This document shows positions 1 to 10,778 of a DNA stretch of 64,000 nt, piece after piece. Source of the DNA: Notolepis coatsorum (Eukaryota > Chordata > Actinopteri > Aulopiformes > Paralepididae). Position numbers and translations under genes: made by a program. The stretch is taken from assembly GCA_963971535.1 (NCBI GenBank), contig OZ020601.1, positions 19,675,278 to 19,739,277 of the forward strand. The letters run 5' to 3'. Each line of letters opens with the position of its first letter. Within the stretch, counting starts at the first letter, position 1. The notes under the pieces are model-generated. The model saw nothing but the letters and a program-made list of their open reading frames with translations, ran no database searches and was not told the DNA's origin.

Positions 1-245
1 TCTACCCTACCTACCCTCTTACCCTCTACCCTACCTACCCTCTTACCCATAGCCTGGAACAGAGGTTTATTCTCAAGGACCCCAAATTGAGCTACGGACC
101 CATTCGATAATACATTGTCTCAGGGACACCTATTTGTGAATATGTTGGTTGTTAAGATATGATTGGCTCACTAAACGGCTCCCGTTGTAGGATGTTAAGA
201 TATGATTGGCTCACTAAACAGCTCCCGTTGAAGGATGTTCTTTAT
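1..245. repeat. Short direct repeats at window start
   Basis: Bases 1-48 are a short run of CTACC/TTACCC-type repeats. Bases 151-193 and 194-237 are two near-identical 43-bp direct copies that begin GTTAAGATATGATTGG. A diverged inverted relative of this unit lies at about 2123-2170, just beyond the piggyBac-like element, so 151-2170 may be the remains of one larger element with inverted ends. No coding exon is seen here. By gene order this is intron of the RNF144B-like gene. Confidence 0.5.
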
Positions 246-264
246 TATGCAGTGAGTAGTAACT

Positions 265-1155
265 TCTGAAGCGTTACTCTCGTTACTATTCCTCATCGGC
301 ACCAAAACCACCCTCAGCAGATCCGGACCCATCACACTCACCATAGTTCGCAACCTCTGCGTCATCCTGGACCCCACCCTCTCAATCGACCCCCATGTCC
401 GCTCCATTGTCTAAACCTCCTACTTTCACCTCTGCAACATCGCCAAAATTAGACACTGCCTCTCACCCCCTGCCGCTGAATCCCTCATCCACGCCTTCAT
501 CTCCTCCCGCTTCGACTACTGCAACTCCCTCCTCACTGGCGTCACCTCCCGCTCCCTCCATAAACTGCAGATGGTCCAAAATTCAGCCGCCCGCCTCACA
601 AACGCCCGGCCCCGTGACCACATCACTCCTGTCCTCCACTCTCTCCACTGGCTCCCGATCAAGGAAGGCATTAACTTCAAAATACTACTCCTCACCTTCA
701 AAGCCCTCCATAGCCTGGCCCCCCCCTACCTGACTGACTTCCTTCTCCCTTATCGCCCCACCCGTTCCCTCCGGTCCTCTTCCACTGATTCCCTCACTGT
801 CCCGTCAGCCAAACTCAAACGTTTTGGTGATCAGGTCTTCTCACGTGCTGCACCCCGACCTGGAACACCCTCCCTCAGTCCATCAGAAACTCTCCCTCAC
901 TCTCCACCTTCAAATCCCATCTCAAAACCCACCTGTTCTCCCTAGCATTTAACCTTCTCTACCCATAACCTCCCTCCTCCAACCTGTTGTTGTTTGTTAC
1001 TGTGGCTCCATGTTCCTGTGTATTTCATATTGTTCCCTGTTTCCCCTGTGGTTCTATGTTTCTTTTGTTTCTTTGTTTGTTTTTTCTCTTTGCCTACTGT
1101 CAGCGACTTCGGGTTACTGAGAAGTGCTCTATAAATTAAATTTATTATTATTACT
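265..1155 (+). mobile_element. LINE fragment (L2-like), 3' end of reverse transcriptase ORF
   Basis: Translation across several frames gives the typical C-terminal part of an L2/CR1-group polyprotein: a block like FISSRFDYCNSLLTG, then LHKLQMVQNSAARLT and HITPVLHSLHWLPI (about 480-660), then a degenerate tail. The frame is interrupted, so this is a dead, 5'-truncated copy. It ends in a TTATTATTATTA tail at about 1140-1154, as L2-like elements often do. It lies in an intron of the RNF144B-like gene. Confidence 0.75.
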
Positions 1156-1176
1156 CGCTTCATAACAAAACATCCT

Positions 1177-2122
1177 TTAACCCATTCTCTGCCGGAGCTT
1201 ATATCCATCCTTGTAGCCTCTCTGCCAGCACTATTTGTCTATGGAGATGTTCACCTTCTTTGCAGGGCTATAACTTTTTTAATTGTATTGCTAAATTGAC
1301 ATTACTATGGCCCATTCAACATCAATTATCTATCGTTCAGGATGTAGGAACGTTTTACTTTTTCATTCACACATTCATACTAAAATACCGTCCAGAGTAT
1401 AAATATGTTTTTATCGTTTTCTGCTGTATTTCATAGAACGTGAGATATAGCCATAAATGCATATATTAGATGATCAAATGCAGTTTGATACCGATCAACG
1501 TTATATTAAAAATTTCAACTGTACATGATCCTAAACGTCATGACTGGTCATCTGCTGGTGACCGGAGGGGGGGGGGGGGGGGGTCGTTTATAATTCAATG
1601 ACCGACGTTAAATGATTCATGTAGTATGGGTGATATATAGATCAGAGCAGTTTGTATGGATAATAATAATGAAAAACGCTGAAACTCACGGCAGCTTCCT
1701 CTTACCGTTGGGCGATCACACTGGCGCAAACAGATCCCAGTTATGTGATGTTGATCTAGGTGATCCAGTTCTGGTTTGTATAATACTAATATACGTCCAA
1801 TCATGTTGTTTATTGAGTTATGGCAACGGATCGATATCCACGGTGTCTGGATAGAGTCCCGCGAGCGATAACGAGTGGCCGGACGGAATAGGGGACGGAC
1901 TAAGCACTTCCGGCCACTTCCGGTTTTAGCAACTCGCCGATCGGCCACCAGGTGGCGGTATTGAAGCGTTGCAGAGTTGAGCGGAGTCCTACAACACCAG
2001 CCAAGACTCCGTGGGTGAAATGTGAATATCATGACGAAAATATGAAATATTTATCTCAAAGATGCCTTTAGGCAGATTACGCATGGTGGAGAATGACGTG
2101 TCATCGGCGGAGAATGGGTTAA
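1177..2122. mobile_element. piggyBac-like non-autonomous DNA transposon (TTAA ends)
   Basis: TTAA at 1177-1180 and TTAA at 2119-2122 flank inverted ends: the left end reads CCCATTCTCTGCCG and the right end is the complement of CCCATTCTCCGCCG. TTAA target duplication with ends starting CCC is the piggyBac-superfamily signature. The interior (about 940 bp, AT-rich, with a poly-G run near 1566-1582) has no transposase frame. Nearby 3' boundaries of older repeats are intact, so it looks like one insertion. Confidence 0.7.
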
Positions 2123-2500
2123 CGGGAGCTGTTTGGTTCAGCGGACCTACTTGTTCATATCTTAAGATACAATTTAAATCCAGGTGTCCATAGCTGTTAA
2201 GGATCAGAAAGGTCTGACCTCCTGACCTCCAGTGAAGTAAACAGGGAAATTAAACTGTTCCCTCAGGAACACCCTCAGGAACACCCTCAACGACCCCTGG
2301 CGGTCACCAGACCCCACACTGAGAACCACTGCCCTAGAATAATAATAAGAGGACGGGTCAGTGACATCATTGAAAGGTTTGACAATGGCTTCCCTGTTAC
2401 CACTGGGAGAGCGCTGTCTCCTCACAAGGCATCACTGTAGCTGTTGTCACAACACTTCAGGAATGTGGTCTTGGTACAAGTGATGATGCTGGTTTCATAT

Positions 2501-2860
2501 TTAAAAGAACACTGCAACATTTTGGGAAATTAGCTTACTGTCTTCTCCAGAGAGAGACAAGATGGATACCAGTTTCCTCTCTGTGCGTTCAGTAGAAAGC
2601 TATCTGGCTGCACGTTAGCCTAGCTTAGCACAATGAATGGAAGCGGACATGACCGGCCTAGCCTAGGCATTGTCCAACTAACACCTCTCCCGAAGGCTAA
2701 CCGGTCATGTCCGCTTCCATTCATTGTGCTAAGCTAGGCTAACATGCAGCCAGATAGCTTTCTACTGAACGCACAGAGAGGAAACGCGTATCTATCTTTT
2801 TGTCTCTCTCTGGAGAAGACGATAAGCTAATTTGCCAAAATGTTGGCGTGTTCCTTTTAA
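2501..2860. mobile_element. Foldback MITE (TTAAAAGAACACT family)
   Basis: The two halves are near-perfect reverse complements. The left arm (2501-2680) reads TTAAAAGAACACTGCAAC and on through GCTAGCCTAG-type sequence. The right arm (2690-2860) is its mirror and ends in TTCCTTTTAA. The centre is at about 2680. Related, less complete copies lie at 26116-26309 and, split by a nested insertion, at 43800-44616. No coding capacity. This is a widespread type of fish palindromic repeat. Confidence 0.75.
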
Positions 2861-2984
2861 GGACATGTTTGTTTCACATTCTGAATGAGGGCGGCAGACA
2901 GTGACAGTCTTCAGTTTTAGAGAAGTTGGCTTGTGACTCGAAGGGAAGTGAAAGATGATCGCTTTCCCCTCCATCAGCAACTAC

Positions 2985-3040
2985 CACCAGTGCCCTTGAG
3001 CAAAGCACTGAACCCCCAACTGCTCCATTGGCCAACATTG
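2985..3040 (+). mobile_element. tRNA-SINE fragment
   Basis: A short stretch with the CCTTGAGCAAAGCACTGAAC body of the fish tRNA-derived SINE that is found nearly whole at 52422-52650 and 55771-56008. Head and tail are missing. Confidence 0.55.
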
Positions 3041-3362
3041 GAAGGCTGGTTGTATTTTCACAGCTCCCAGGTGTTTATGCAAACTAATTGAAAGCAAATT
3101 ATTTCCCATTAGGGCTACAATATCTCCTAGATGTTCCCTATAAGTTGAGACACCGTTGATAGTGTTCCTTATTGTCAACATTTGTTTTTCTTCTCCTTCT
3201 TCAATCATTATCAACACAAACAAACCTTTTACAGACACAAAACACAGCAAATACATTTTTATTATGTATCTGTCTAGTGCAGTGGCTCTCCAACTGTTTC
3301 ATGTCTAGGAATTCCATAATTGTCTATACTGTAGGTATACTGTACTGTAGATGATGATGAGG

Positions 3363-4229
3363 AATGATGTCCACTAGATGTTGAAATGATGTCCACTAGA
3401 TGTTGAAATGATGTCCACTAGATGTTTTAATGATGTCCACTAGATGTTGAAATGATGTCCACTAGATGTTGAAATGATGTCCACTAGATGTTTTAATGAT
3501 GTCCACTAGATGTTTTAATGATGTCCACTAGATGTTTTAATGATGTCCACTAGATGTTTTAATGATGTCCACTAGATGTTGTAATGATGTCCACTAGATG
3601 TTGTAATGATGTCCACTAGATGTTATGAAATTATGTCCACTAGATGTTGTAATGATGTCCACTAGATGTTGTAATGATGTCCACTAGATGTTGTAATGAT
3701 GTCCACTAGATGTTATGAAATGATGTCCACTAGATGTTATGAAATGATGTCCATTAGATGTTATGAAATGATGTCCACTAGATGTTATAATGATGTCCAC
3801 TAGATGTTGTAATGATGTCCACTAGATGTTATGAAATGATGTCCACTAGATGTTATGAAATGATGTCCATTAGATGTTATGAAATGATGTCCACTAGATG
3901 TTGTAATGATGTCCACTAGATGTTGTAATGATGTCCACTAGATGTTATGAAATGATGTCCATTAGATGTTATGTAATGATGTCCATTAGATGTTATGAAA
4001 TGATGTCCACTAGATGTTATGTAATGATGTCCACTAGATGTTATGAAATGATGTCCACTAGATGTTATGAAATGATGTCCACTAGATGTTATGTAATGAT
4101 GTCCATTAGATGTTATGTAATGATGTCCATTAGATGTTATGAAATGATGTCCACTAGATGTTATGTAATGATGTCCACTAGATGTTATGAAATGATGTCC
4201 ACTAGATGTTATGAAATGATGTCCACTAG
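3363..4229. repeat. Minisatellite, 21-24 bp unit (about 39 copies)
   Basis: Tandem copies of AATGATGTCCACTAGATGTT plus 1-4 variable bases (GA, TA, GT, ATGA), with C/T variants (CCACTAG versus CCATTAG). The array ends about 65 bp before the acceptor of the RNF144B-like last exon. Each unit contains CCACTAG, an acceptor-like AG, but without a good pyrimidine tract. Long open frames across it (for example repeated MMSTRCYE) are repeat artefacts. Confidence 0.95.
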
Positions 4230-4296
4230 GGTTAGATGTGGAGACGCGGCTCGTCTTGATGATCTATGAGCTGAACAGCTGCCTGTTGTCCTGCAG

Positions 4297-4464
4297 GTGG
4301 TGGGCATCTTGCTGGGCGTCAGTCTCGTGGTGCTGGTGACGTCTCCGCTCCTCCTGCTGGCGTCTCCCTGCATCCTGTGCTGCTTCTGCAAGCCCTGCCG
4401 AGGCAAGAAGAAGAGGAGGAAGAGGAAGAAGGACCTCAGCCAGTCAGACTCCACAGCGTCATAA
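4297..4464 (+). CDS. rnf144b: RNF144B-like E3 ubiquitin ligase, last coding exon
   Basis: An exon preceded by TTGTCCTGCAG encodes 55 residues, starting [20 protein letters not shown], and then stops at TAA. The first 30 residues are one hydrophobic transmembrane helix. A cysteine cluster ([10 protein letters not shown]) and a lysine/arginine-rich tail follow. From memory this matches the C-terminal end of RNF144B (RBR family, RING1-IBR-RING2 plus a single C-terminal membrane anchor); RNF144A ends differently, without the basic tail. The RING domains and earlier exons lie outside the window to the left. The tail here ([19 protein letters not shown]) is longer and more basic than I recall for mammals. 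Family knowledge: these ligases act on p53/p21 and apoptosis regulators from membranes. Assignment rests on one short exon, so RNF144A or another TM-anchored RBR is possible. Confidence 0.75.
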   Translation: MVGILLGVSLVVLVTSPLLLLASPCILCCFCKPCRGKKKRRKRKKDLSQSDSTAS

Positions 4465-5756
4465 TAGAACCGTTCTCCTCTCTATATATTTTTTTTTAAA
4501 TTGTCCCGGCCCGGAGAGCACTCTCTCAGAAAGCAGGTCCAGGCGGTGTGACGGGAGTCTGATTTAAAGTGGAGGGAAAAGGATGAATTCACAGAACATT
4601 CTCAACAGCAGGCTCTACTGGAGCTGACGCTGACCTGTTTCAACAGATGGTTTAATTGATGGACGTTTCCTGTTTCATAACCACATTCATGAACGCTCAT
4701 TTGGCTTGTGCACCATGACATAGCTGCCATGGAACATGGTGTTAATGTGGTTATAGAGGCTTTCCACAGAACAGAATGCCCTTTTTTCAACATTCTGGAG
4801 GGGACAATGTGAGAAAATATACCAACAAATACATACTAAATTGGTGTTTTATTACTGGATCTTGTAAATAAGTCACAGTGGAACAGAAATATCGTGCTCT
4901 TCAAATGTTTTGCCTGCTTGACCACCGCACGGAATTTAGGCATGTTCTTTCAAAATGGGTTACCAATTGTTATAAGCAGCCATGTTGGAAGAAATAGAAT
5001 TCTGTGCAAAGCCTCTATTGAAGTCCGTGCTGGTTTAGTGGATGAGTCAGACAGCTGACGTGTCACCATGCTAGCAGACAGCAGGTATCAGACATGAGAC
5101 ATGAAACCAAACAAAGCTTGAATGTTTCTGACAAAATCAAATGGCAGCCATCTTACAGTGCATGAAAGGAGATGACCTCAGTATGTTCTATTAATTTCAC
5201 AGCTGACGGTGAAGTGTGAGAGCTCTCTTGGGTCATGCTGTTAGTGGTACAGACAGTATTGCTGTAACATCGGCACAACGGCACAGTTTTTCTCTGTGCA
5301 TACCGGAGGCCATGTTGGGGCTGCCGCCATGACGCATATCGGAGGCCATGCTGGGGCCATGATGACTGCGCGGAAGAGGCGCTTCGCAAACATAATTACA
5401 AATAATTTTGCCCAAGACATGAACAGCCCAAAATATTATTCTTGAAATATAAGAAATTCCTTTCAGTACAGATTCAGGTGTCTGGGTGTGTGGGTTTGAT
5501 CCCTGTTAGATCACCACTAACGTCTAGTTGTTTCAGATGCACACGATGTGTTTAACCGCCAAATATAAAAATGCATACATGTACAAAGATATGAGTGGAC
5601 ACCAACAGCTCTCTCCCTAATCCAAGAAAACTAGTGCTAAGACACCAGGCGAATGTGTCAGTCTATGGTAACATTTGAGTCTTGACTATTTCAGATTTCT
5701 GGCTCTAGTTCATAAATATTGACTGAACTGTCTTAGGCTCTCATACACACACATAC

Positions 5757-6658
5757 AGTACCAGTGTAACACCACCTCTCACACAGTTCAGTGTAACACC
5801 ACCTCTCACACAGTTCAGTGTAACACCACCTCTCACACAGTTCAGTGTAACACCACCTCTCACACAGTTCAGTGTAACACCACCTCTCACACAGTTCAGT
5901 GTAACACCACCTCACACAGTTCAGTGTAACACCACCTCTCACACAGTTCAGTGTAACACCACCTCTCACACAGTTCAGTGTAACACCACCTCTCATACAG
6001 TTCAGTGTAACACCACCTCTCACACAGTTCAGTGTAACACCACCTCTCATACAGTTCAGTGTAACACCACCTCACACAGTTCAGTGTAACACCACCTCTC
6101 ACACAGTTCAGTGTAACACCACCTCTCACACAGTTCAGTGTAACACCACCTCTCACACAGTTCAGTGTAACACCACCTCACACAGTTCAGTGTAACACCA
6201 CCTCCCACACAGTTCCAGTGTAACACCACCTCTCACACAGTTCAGTGTAACACCACCTCTCACACAGTACCAGTGTAACACCACCTCTCACACAGTTCAG
6301 TGTAACACCACCTCTCATACAGTACCAGTGTAACACCACCTCTCATACAGTTCAGTGTAACACCACCTCTCACACAGTTCAGTGTAACACCACCTCTCAT
6401 ACAGTTCAGTGTAACACCACCTCTCACACAGTTCAGTGTAACACCACCTCTCACACAGTTCAGTGTAACACCACCTCTCACACAGTTCAGTACCAGTGTA
6501 ACACCACCTCTCACACAGTTCAGTGTAACACCACCTCACACAGTTCAGTACCAGTGTAACACCACCTCTCACACAGTTCAGTGTAACACCACCTCTCACA
6601 CAGTTCAGTACCAGTGTAACACCACCTCACACACAGTACCAGTGTAACACCACCTCCC
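5757..6658. repeat. Minisatellite, about 27 bp unit (about 33 copies)
   Basis: Tandem copies of TTCAGTGTAACACCACCTCT plus CACACAG, with TACCAG insertions in the right half and occasional CTCACACAG deletions. Reverse-strand frames reading repeated ERWCYTEL or MRGGVTLN come only from the 27-bp period. It lies in the probable 3' UTR of the RNF144B-like gene. Confidence 0.95.
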
Positions 6659-6894
6659 ATGTGCCAACTTGTTATGGTGCCAAACACCCGTGTTGTTCTG
6701 TCCTCAAAGTGCCTCACCCTGCCTGCAGTGCCTCACCCTGCAGTGCCTCACCCCGCCTGCAGTGCCTGGTATTTGGTGGTATTTGCTTTGCCTTCCATTC
6801 TATCTGATCTTATGCAACGTTTTAGCCGTGTTGTTTATTAGAGTGAACAGCCATTAACATTATTATAGGGAGGGGCATCCTTCACTGGGAAAGG

Positions 6895-7352
6895 GAGCCG
6901 CTCTGTGCTCCGAGAGGAACCTCTTGGTGACGTGAGAGAAGCCGCTCTGTGCTCCGAGAGGAACCTCTTGGTGACGTGAGAGAAGCCGCTCTGTGCTCAG
7001 AGAGGAACCTCTTGGTGACGTGAGAGAAGCCGCTCTGTGCTCAGAGAGGAACCTCTTGGTGACGAGAGAGAAGCCGCTCTGTGCTCAAGAGAGGAACCTC
7101 TTGGTGACGTGAGAGAAGCCGCTCTGTGCTCAAGAGAGGAACCTCTTGGTGACGTGAGAGAAGCCGCTCTGTGCTCAGAGAGGAACCTCTTGGTGACGAG
7201 AGAGAAGCCGTTCTGAGCTCAGAGAGGAACCTCTTGGTGACGTGAGAGAAGCCGCTCTGTGCTCCGAGAGGAACCTCTTGGTGACGTGAGAGAAGCCGCT
7301 CTGTGCTCAGAGAGGAACCTCTTGGTGACGTGAGAGAAGCCGTTCTGTGCTC
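6895..7352. repeat. Minisatellite, about 41 bp unit (11 copies)
   Basis: Tandem copies of a unit beginning GCCGCTCTGTGCTC and ending CTCTTGGTGACGTGAGAGAA, with one- or two-base length variants (CCGAGAGG, CAGAGAGG, CAAGAGAGG). It is more GC-rich than its surroundings. Confidence 0.95.
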
Positions 7353-7570
7353 GGAGGATCTGCTACAGGGCTTCAATGGTACAGATGCAGATGTTTGATG
7401 TTTCCACCTGGTTTTCTCTTCCAGACCAAAGGATGGAATATGTGTACTAAGTGTAACATGTGTAAATATGTATTTATGGGCTGTGTGTGTACGGCGTCCT
7501 GTTATCGTTTCTACTCTTCTGTTGATGCTTCTGCATCAAGACGTTTTATAAAAGCTCCCATTGTAAATGA

Positions 7571-7576
7571 AATAAA
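7571..7576 (+). terminator. rnf144b: Polyadenylation signal AATAAA
   Basis: AATAAA in an ATGAAATAAAACCT context, about 3.1 kb after the RNF144B-like stop. It is the best candidate transcript end before the repeats that start near 7660. Confidence 0.45.
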
Positions 7577-7660
7577 ACCTATTGAACACGCGTTACACTG
7601 GTGATGTGGTCGTTATACTTATGCAGTAGGGTGTTTTGTACATTTAAATCGTATGGTTTA

Positions 7661-8225
7661 TTAGATTAGATTCAAATGTATTGTCATTATACAGCACAAG
7701 TACAGTACAATGAAAAGAAGTTTGGCATCCAACCAGAGTACAAATATAACAGTAAGGTGCAATAGTAATATAGTAAATATATGAATTAGTAGAATAGTGC
7801 TAATCAGATGTGTACATAGTTTTAGTATTAATATGTACAGTGATACCGCCGGTATAAAGACATGGTAGTAAGTCATACTGGCCAGTGGCATAACTAGTAA
7901 GTAGGTAAGGGATATACACAGCAGATGTAGTGTCTACAGACTACAGATGTGTAAAAAGGATTATATGCGGGTATACTATGTACAGATATGGATTGATACG
8001 GTAAGAATAAATATATATATATGGTATATACAGCATTATTGTACATGCTATCATACAGACTTATAATATATTATTATGGGTAATATGCAGGTGTATAAGT
8101 AGGTAGCCTATATAGAAGGATTATATGCAGGTATATTCAGACAGATATGTATATACGCTTTAAATATAAATGTATATATATACGGCACTATTGTACATGC
8201 TATCATACATTTATATTATATTTCG
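7661..8225 (-). mobile_element. Interspersed repeat (TCTAATCTAA-tailed family), minus strand
   Basis: It starts with TTAGATTAGATTC, the complement of a TCTAATCTAA tail, followed by TGTATTGTCATTATACAG. The same family is on the plus strand at 31590-31985, 38990-39207 and 40340-40875, partly at 33845-34105, and on the minus strand at 44679-44995. The polyadenylation-like tail and orientation suggest the 3' end of a retroposon. There is no protein signal, so the class is not certain. Confidence 0.55.
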
Positions 8226-8279
8226 CCCTGCAGTTGATGATGAGGGAAGTGGATTTCTGCTACTGTGTGAAAAAGGAGA

Positions 8280-9836
8280 GGCATGGTCATGCTGGACCTA
8301 CAAAAGGCCTTCGACACTGTCAATCACTCCATTCTAATGGACAAGCTAAAAGCAATTGGTTTTGATAGCCTATCAGTGAGCTGGATGCAATCCTACCTGG
8401 AGGGGAGAGAACAGATGGTAGAGGTAAACGGTACTCTATCCCCCCCCCTCACAGTGAGCTGTGGTGTTCCACAAGGAAGCATACTAGGGCCGCTACTCTT
8501 CCTAATTTATGCAAATGACATGTCGTCAGCCTGTGACTGCAACTTGTTCCTGTTTGCGGACAACTCAGCCCTGCTGGTCTCTGACAAGAACAAATTGCAG
8601 GTTGAAAAAACCCTCAGCACGGAACTAGGCAAAATCTGCATATGGCTCGCTGATAACAAACTATCATTACACATGGGCAAAACAGAGTCCATTCTCTTCG
8701 GTTCAAATAACAAACTCAGCAAGACCGACGGCTTCTCAGTTACAGTGGGTGACAATATTGTCACAAGGAAAGACGAAATTACCTACCTGGGTTCCATCCT
8801 AGAGGCAAATCTTTCCTGTGACAAAATGGCATCCAATGTAATAAAAAAAGTCAACCAACGAACTAGATTCTTGTACCGGATCTCCTCTCTGGTAAACAAG
8901 AATACCCTGAGGACTCTGGCAGGAGCACTCATTCAAGGGTACTATGACTATGCGTGCACCTCATGGTACCAAAGCACCTCAAAGGCACTTAAAACAAAAT
9001 TACAAACATCACAAAACAAACTGGTCAGACTACTACTTGACCTGAACCCCAGAACCCACCTCACCCCTGCCCACTTTGCCAACCTAGGATGGCTTAGAGT
9101 AGACGACAGAGTACAGCAACTTGCAATGGGCCTGGTCTACAAGATACACTATACGACCGGGGTGCCCATGTACATGTCAAAATACTTCCCAAAGGTCAGT
9201 GAATACCACAACCACTACACCAGAGGAAGCTCAACAAATCATGTTAAACCCAGATTCGGCTCAAACAAGGGACTAAACACGTTTCGCAATTATGCCACAA
9301 CAATGTGGAACGCCCTACCCAAAGCTGTAAAGGAATGTGAATCCCTGCCCACATTCAAAACCGCCCTTAAAGAGCACCTACGGGAGGCTGCAATTCGAAA
9401 CTGGCCACCGTAAATGCCCAAAACCCCCACCACCTCCTAATAGACAGTCTCCTCCCCACCGCATGTATATATTCCCTCCCCGCCGTATGTATATTCCCCT
9501 CCCACCCACCCACCCCCTCCTAATGTACAGTCCCCTCCCCATCATATGTATATACTCTGTCAGGATCTAGGGGTAACAGTACTGTATATTTGAATACCGC
9601 CTATGTCACAAATGTATCAGTACTAAATACCTATATGTCCCTATGCCATAAATGTCATGTATGTTATGTATGTCATAAATGTCTATATGAATTGAAAATG
9701 GGGGACCCTGATGGAAACAAGACAAACGTCTTTCTCAGGTCTGCATCCCCTTAACAATTGTATGTATTGAGCCGTACTGTATTGTACCCATTCTGCAATC
9801 TGTTAAATAAAGTTTTCATTCATTCATTCATTCATC
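8280..9836 (+). mobile_element. LINE family A, copy 1 (5'-truncated, RT C-terminal half)
   Basis: A 376-codon open frame at 8283-9413 begins inside the reverse transcriptase: [18 protein letters not shown] (RT motif A region), then [20 protein letters not shown] (motif B), then LFADNSALLV, where the family has FADD. The second catalytic aspartate is thus Asn here, so the RT would be dead even without truncation. The C-terminal part ends TFKTALKEHLREAAIRNW. The 3' UTR has poly-C tracts and a motif GGGGGACCCTGATGG, and ends AATAAAGTTTT plus (CATT)n at 9836. Upstream RT and endonuclease are missing. I place it in the CR1/L2/Jockey-like group without a firm clade. Confidence 0.85.
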
Positions 9837-10026
9837 TTATTTGTCACCAGTTTTTTTCTTTCCCTTTTTAAACGGGTGCTTAGTGCCACCTTGTGTCCAA
9901 AAAGAAAAGTACATCTTTGTTTTGCAACCCCCCCCCCCCCCCCCCCCCCCACCCAAAAGGAGGTGGTCAAACTCATAAACAAACCAACGACACTCTGAAG
10001 CACGACAGGTTCTGAAAAGCCTTGAA
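9837..10026 (+). promoter_or_regulatory. Short candidate promoter/5' UTR of the xylose isomerase gene
   Basis: Only 190 bp separate the 3' tail of LINE copy 1 from the xylose isomerase start codon. The stretch holds a run of about 22 C (9928-9950) and no TATA box I would trust. Either the promoter is very compact, or a non-coding first exon lies farther upstream beyond the LINE. This is inference from position only. Confidence 0.3.
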
Positions 10027-10723
10027 ATGACAACGGAGAAAGAGTTCTTCGCGGGTAATCATGTTATTCTAACGATCAAACGCGCTGTGCGTAAATTGTA
10101 TGCAATTTATATGTCTGAAGTGTGTTGCACGCAGCACACAGCGCCACGTATGCACGACACGTATAACATCGCGCTTACTTTTTGTTTTATTATGCATTCC
10201 ATTCTTGCAATCAGCTTTATGATTCTCATTCCATTGTATGTTGTCAGTCACTCTTAAACTGTGTAAACTGTAATTTCCTCCGCGCAACTCCTAAGTGTGT
10301 ATTGGTTCATTGAATATCGTAATCTACTGCAAAAACTTATTCCTGCAGGTATATCAAAGATACCATATGTGCCCAACGCTGGAACACGAGATGTCATGTG
10401 CTTCAAACATTACAGTGCAGGGGAGGTAGGTGTGACTGGACACACGCGCACATTTGAATGATATATTTATGTCCACATAAATACAAGTATGTCAAGGACA
10501 TGAACACACTAATAATGCAATCAGATATTGAGAGATACAAACATGAAAATAACAGGAGCAGGTGAAACTATCTCTCTGAATGAATGAATGAAAACTTTAT
10601 TTAACAGATTGCAGAATGGGTACAATACAGTACGGCTCAATACACACAATTGTTAAGGGGATGCAGACCAGAGAAAGACGTTTGTCTTGTTTACATCAGG
10701 GTCCCCCCCCCTCTCTCTTACTG

Positions 10724-10778
<55 letters not shown>

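Larger units (their letters stand above)
4465..7595 (+). other. rnf144b: Probable 3' UTR of the RNF144B-like gene
   Basis: No other exon is evident between the stop at 4464 and an AATAAA at 7571-7576, which is the first good polyadenylation signal on this strand that I see. If that is the end, the UTR is about 3.1 kb and contains two minisatellites (5757-6658 and 6895-7352). Unique sequence fills 4465-5750, and there is a short GCCTGCAGTGCCTCACCC repeat at 6718-6770. The end is inferred, not shown. Confidence 0.5.

Noticed and set aside
1595-2032. 145-codon minus-strand frame
   Set aside because: Inside the piggyBac-like MITE with no transposase motifs.
4209-4454. 81-codon minus-strand frame over the RNF144B exon
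   Set aside because: Antisense shadow of the plus-strand coding exon.
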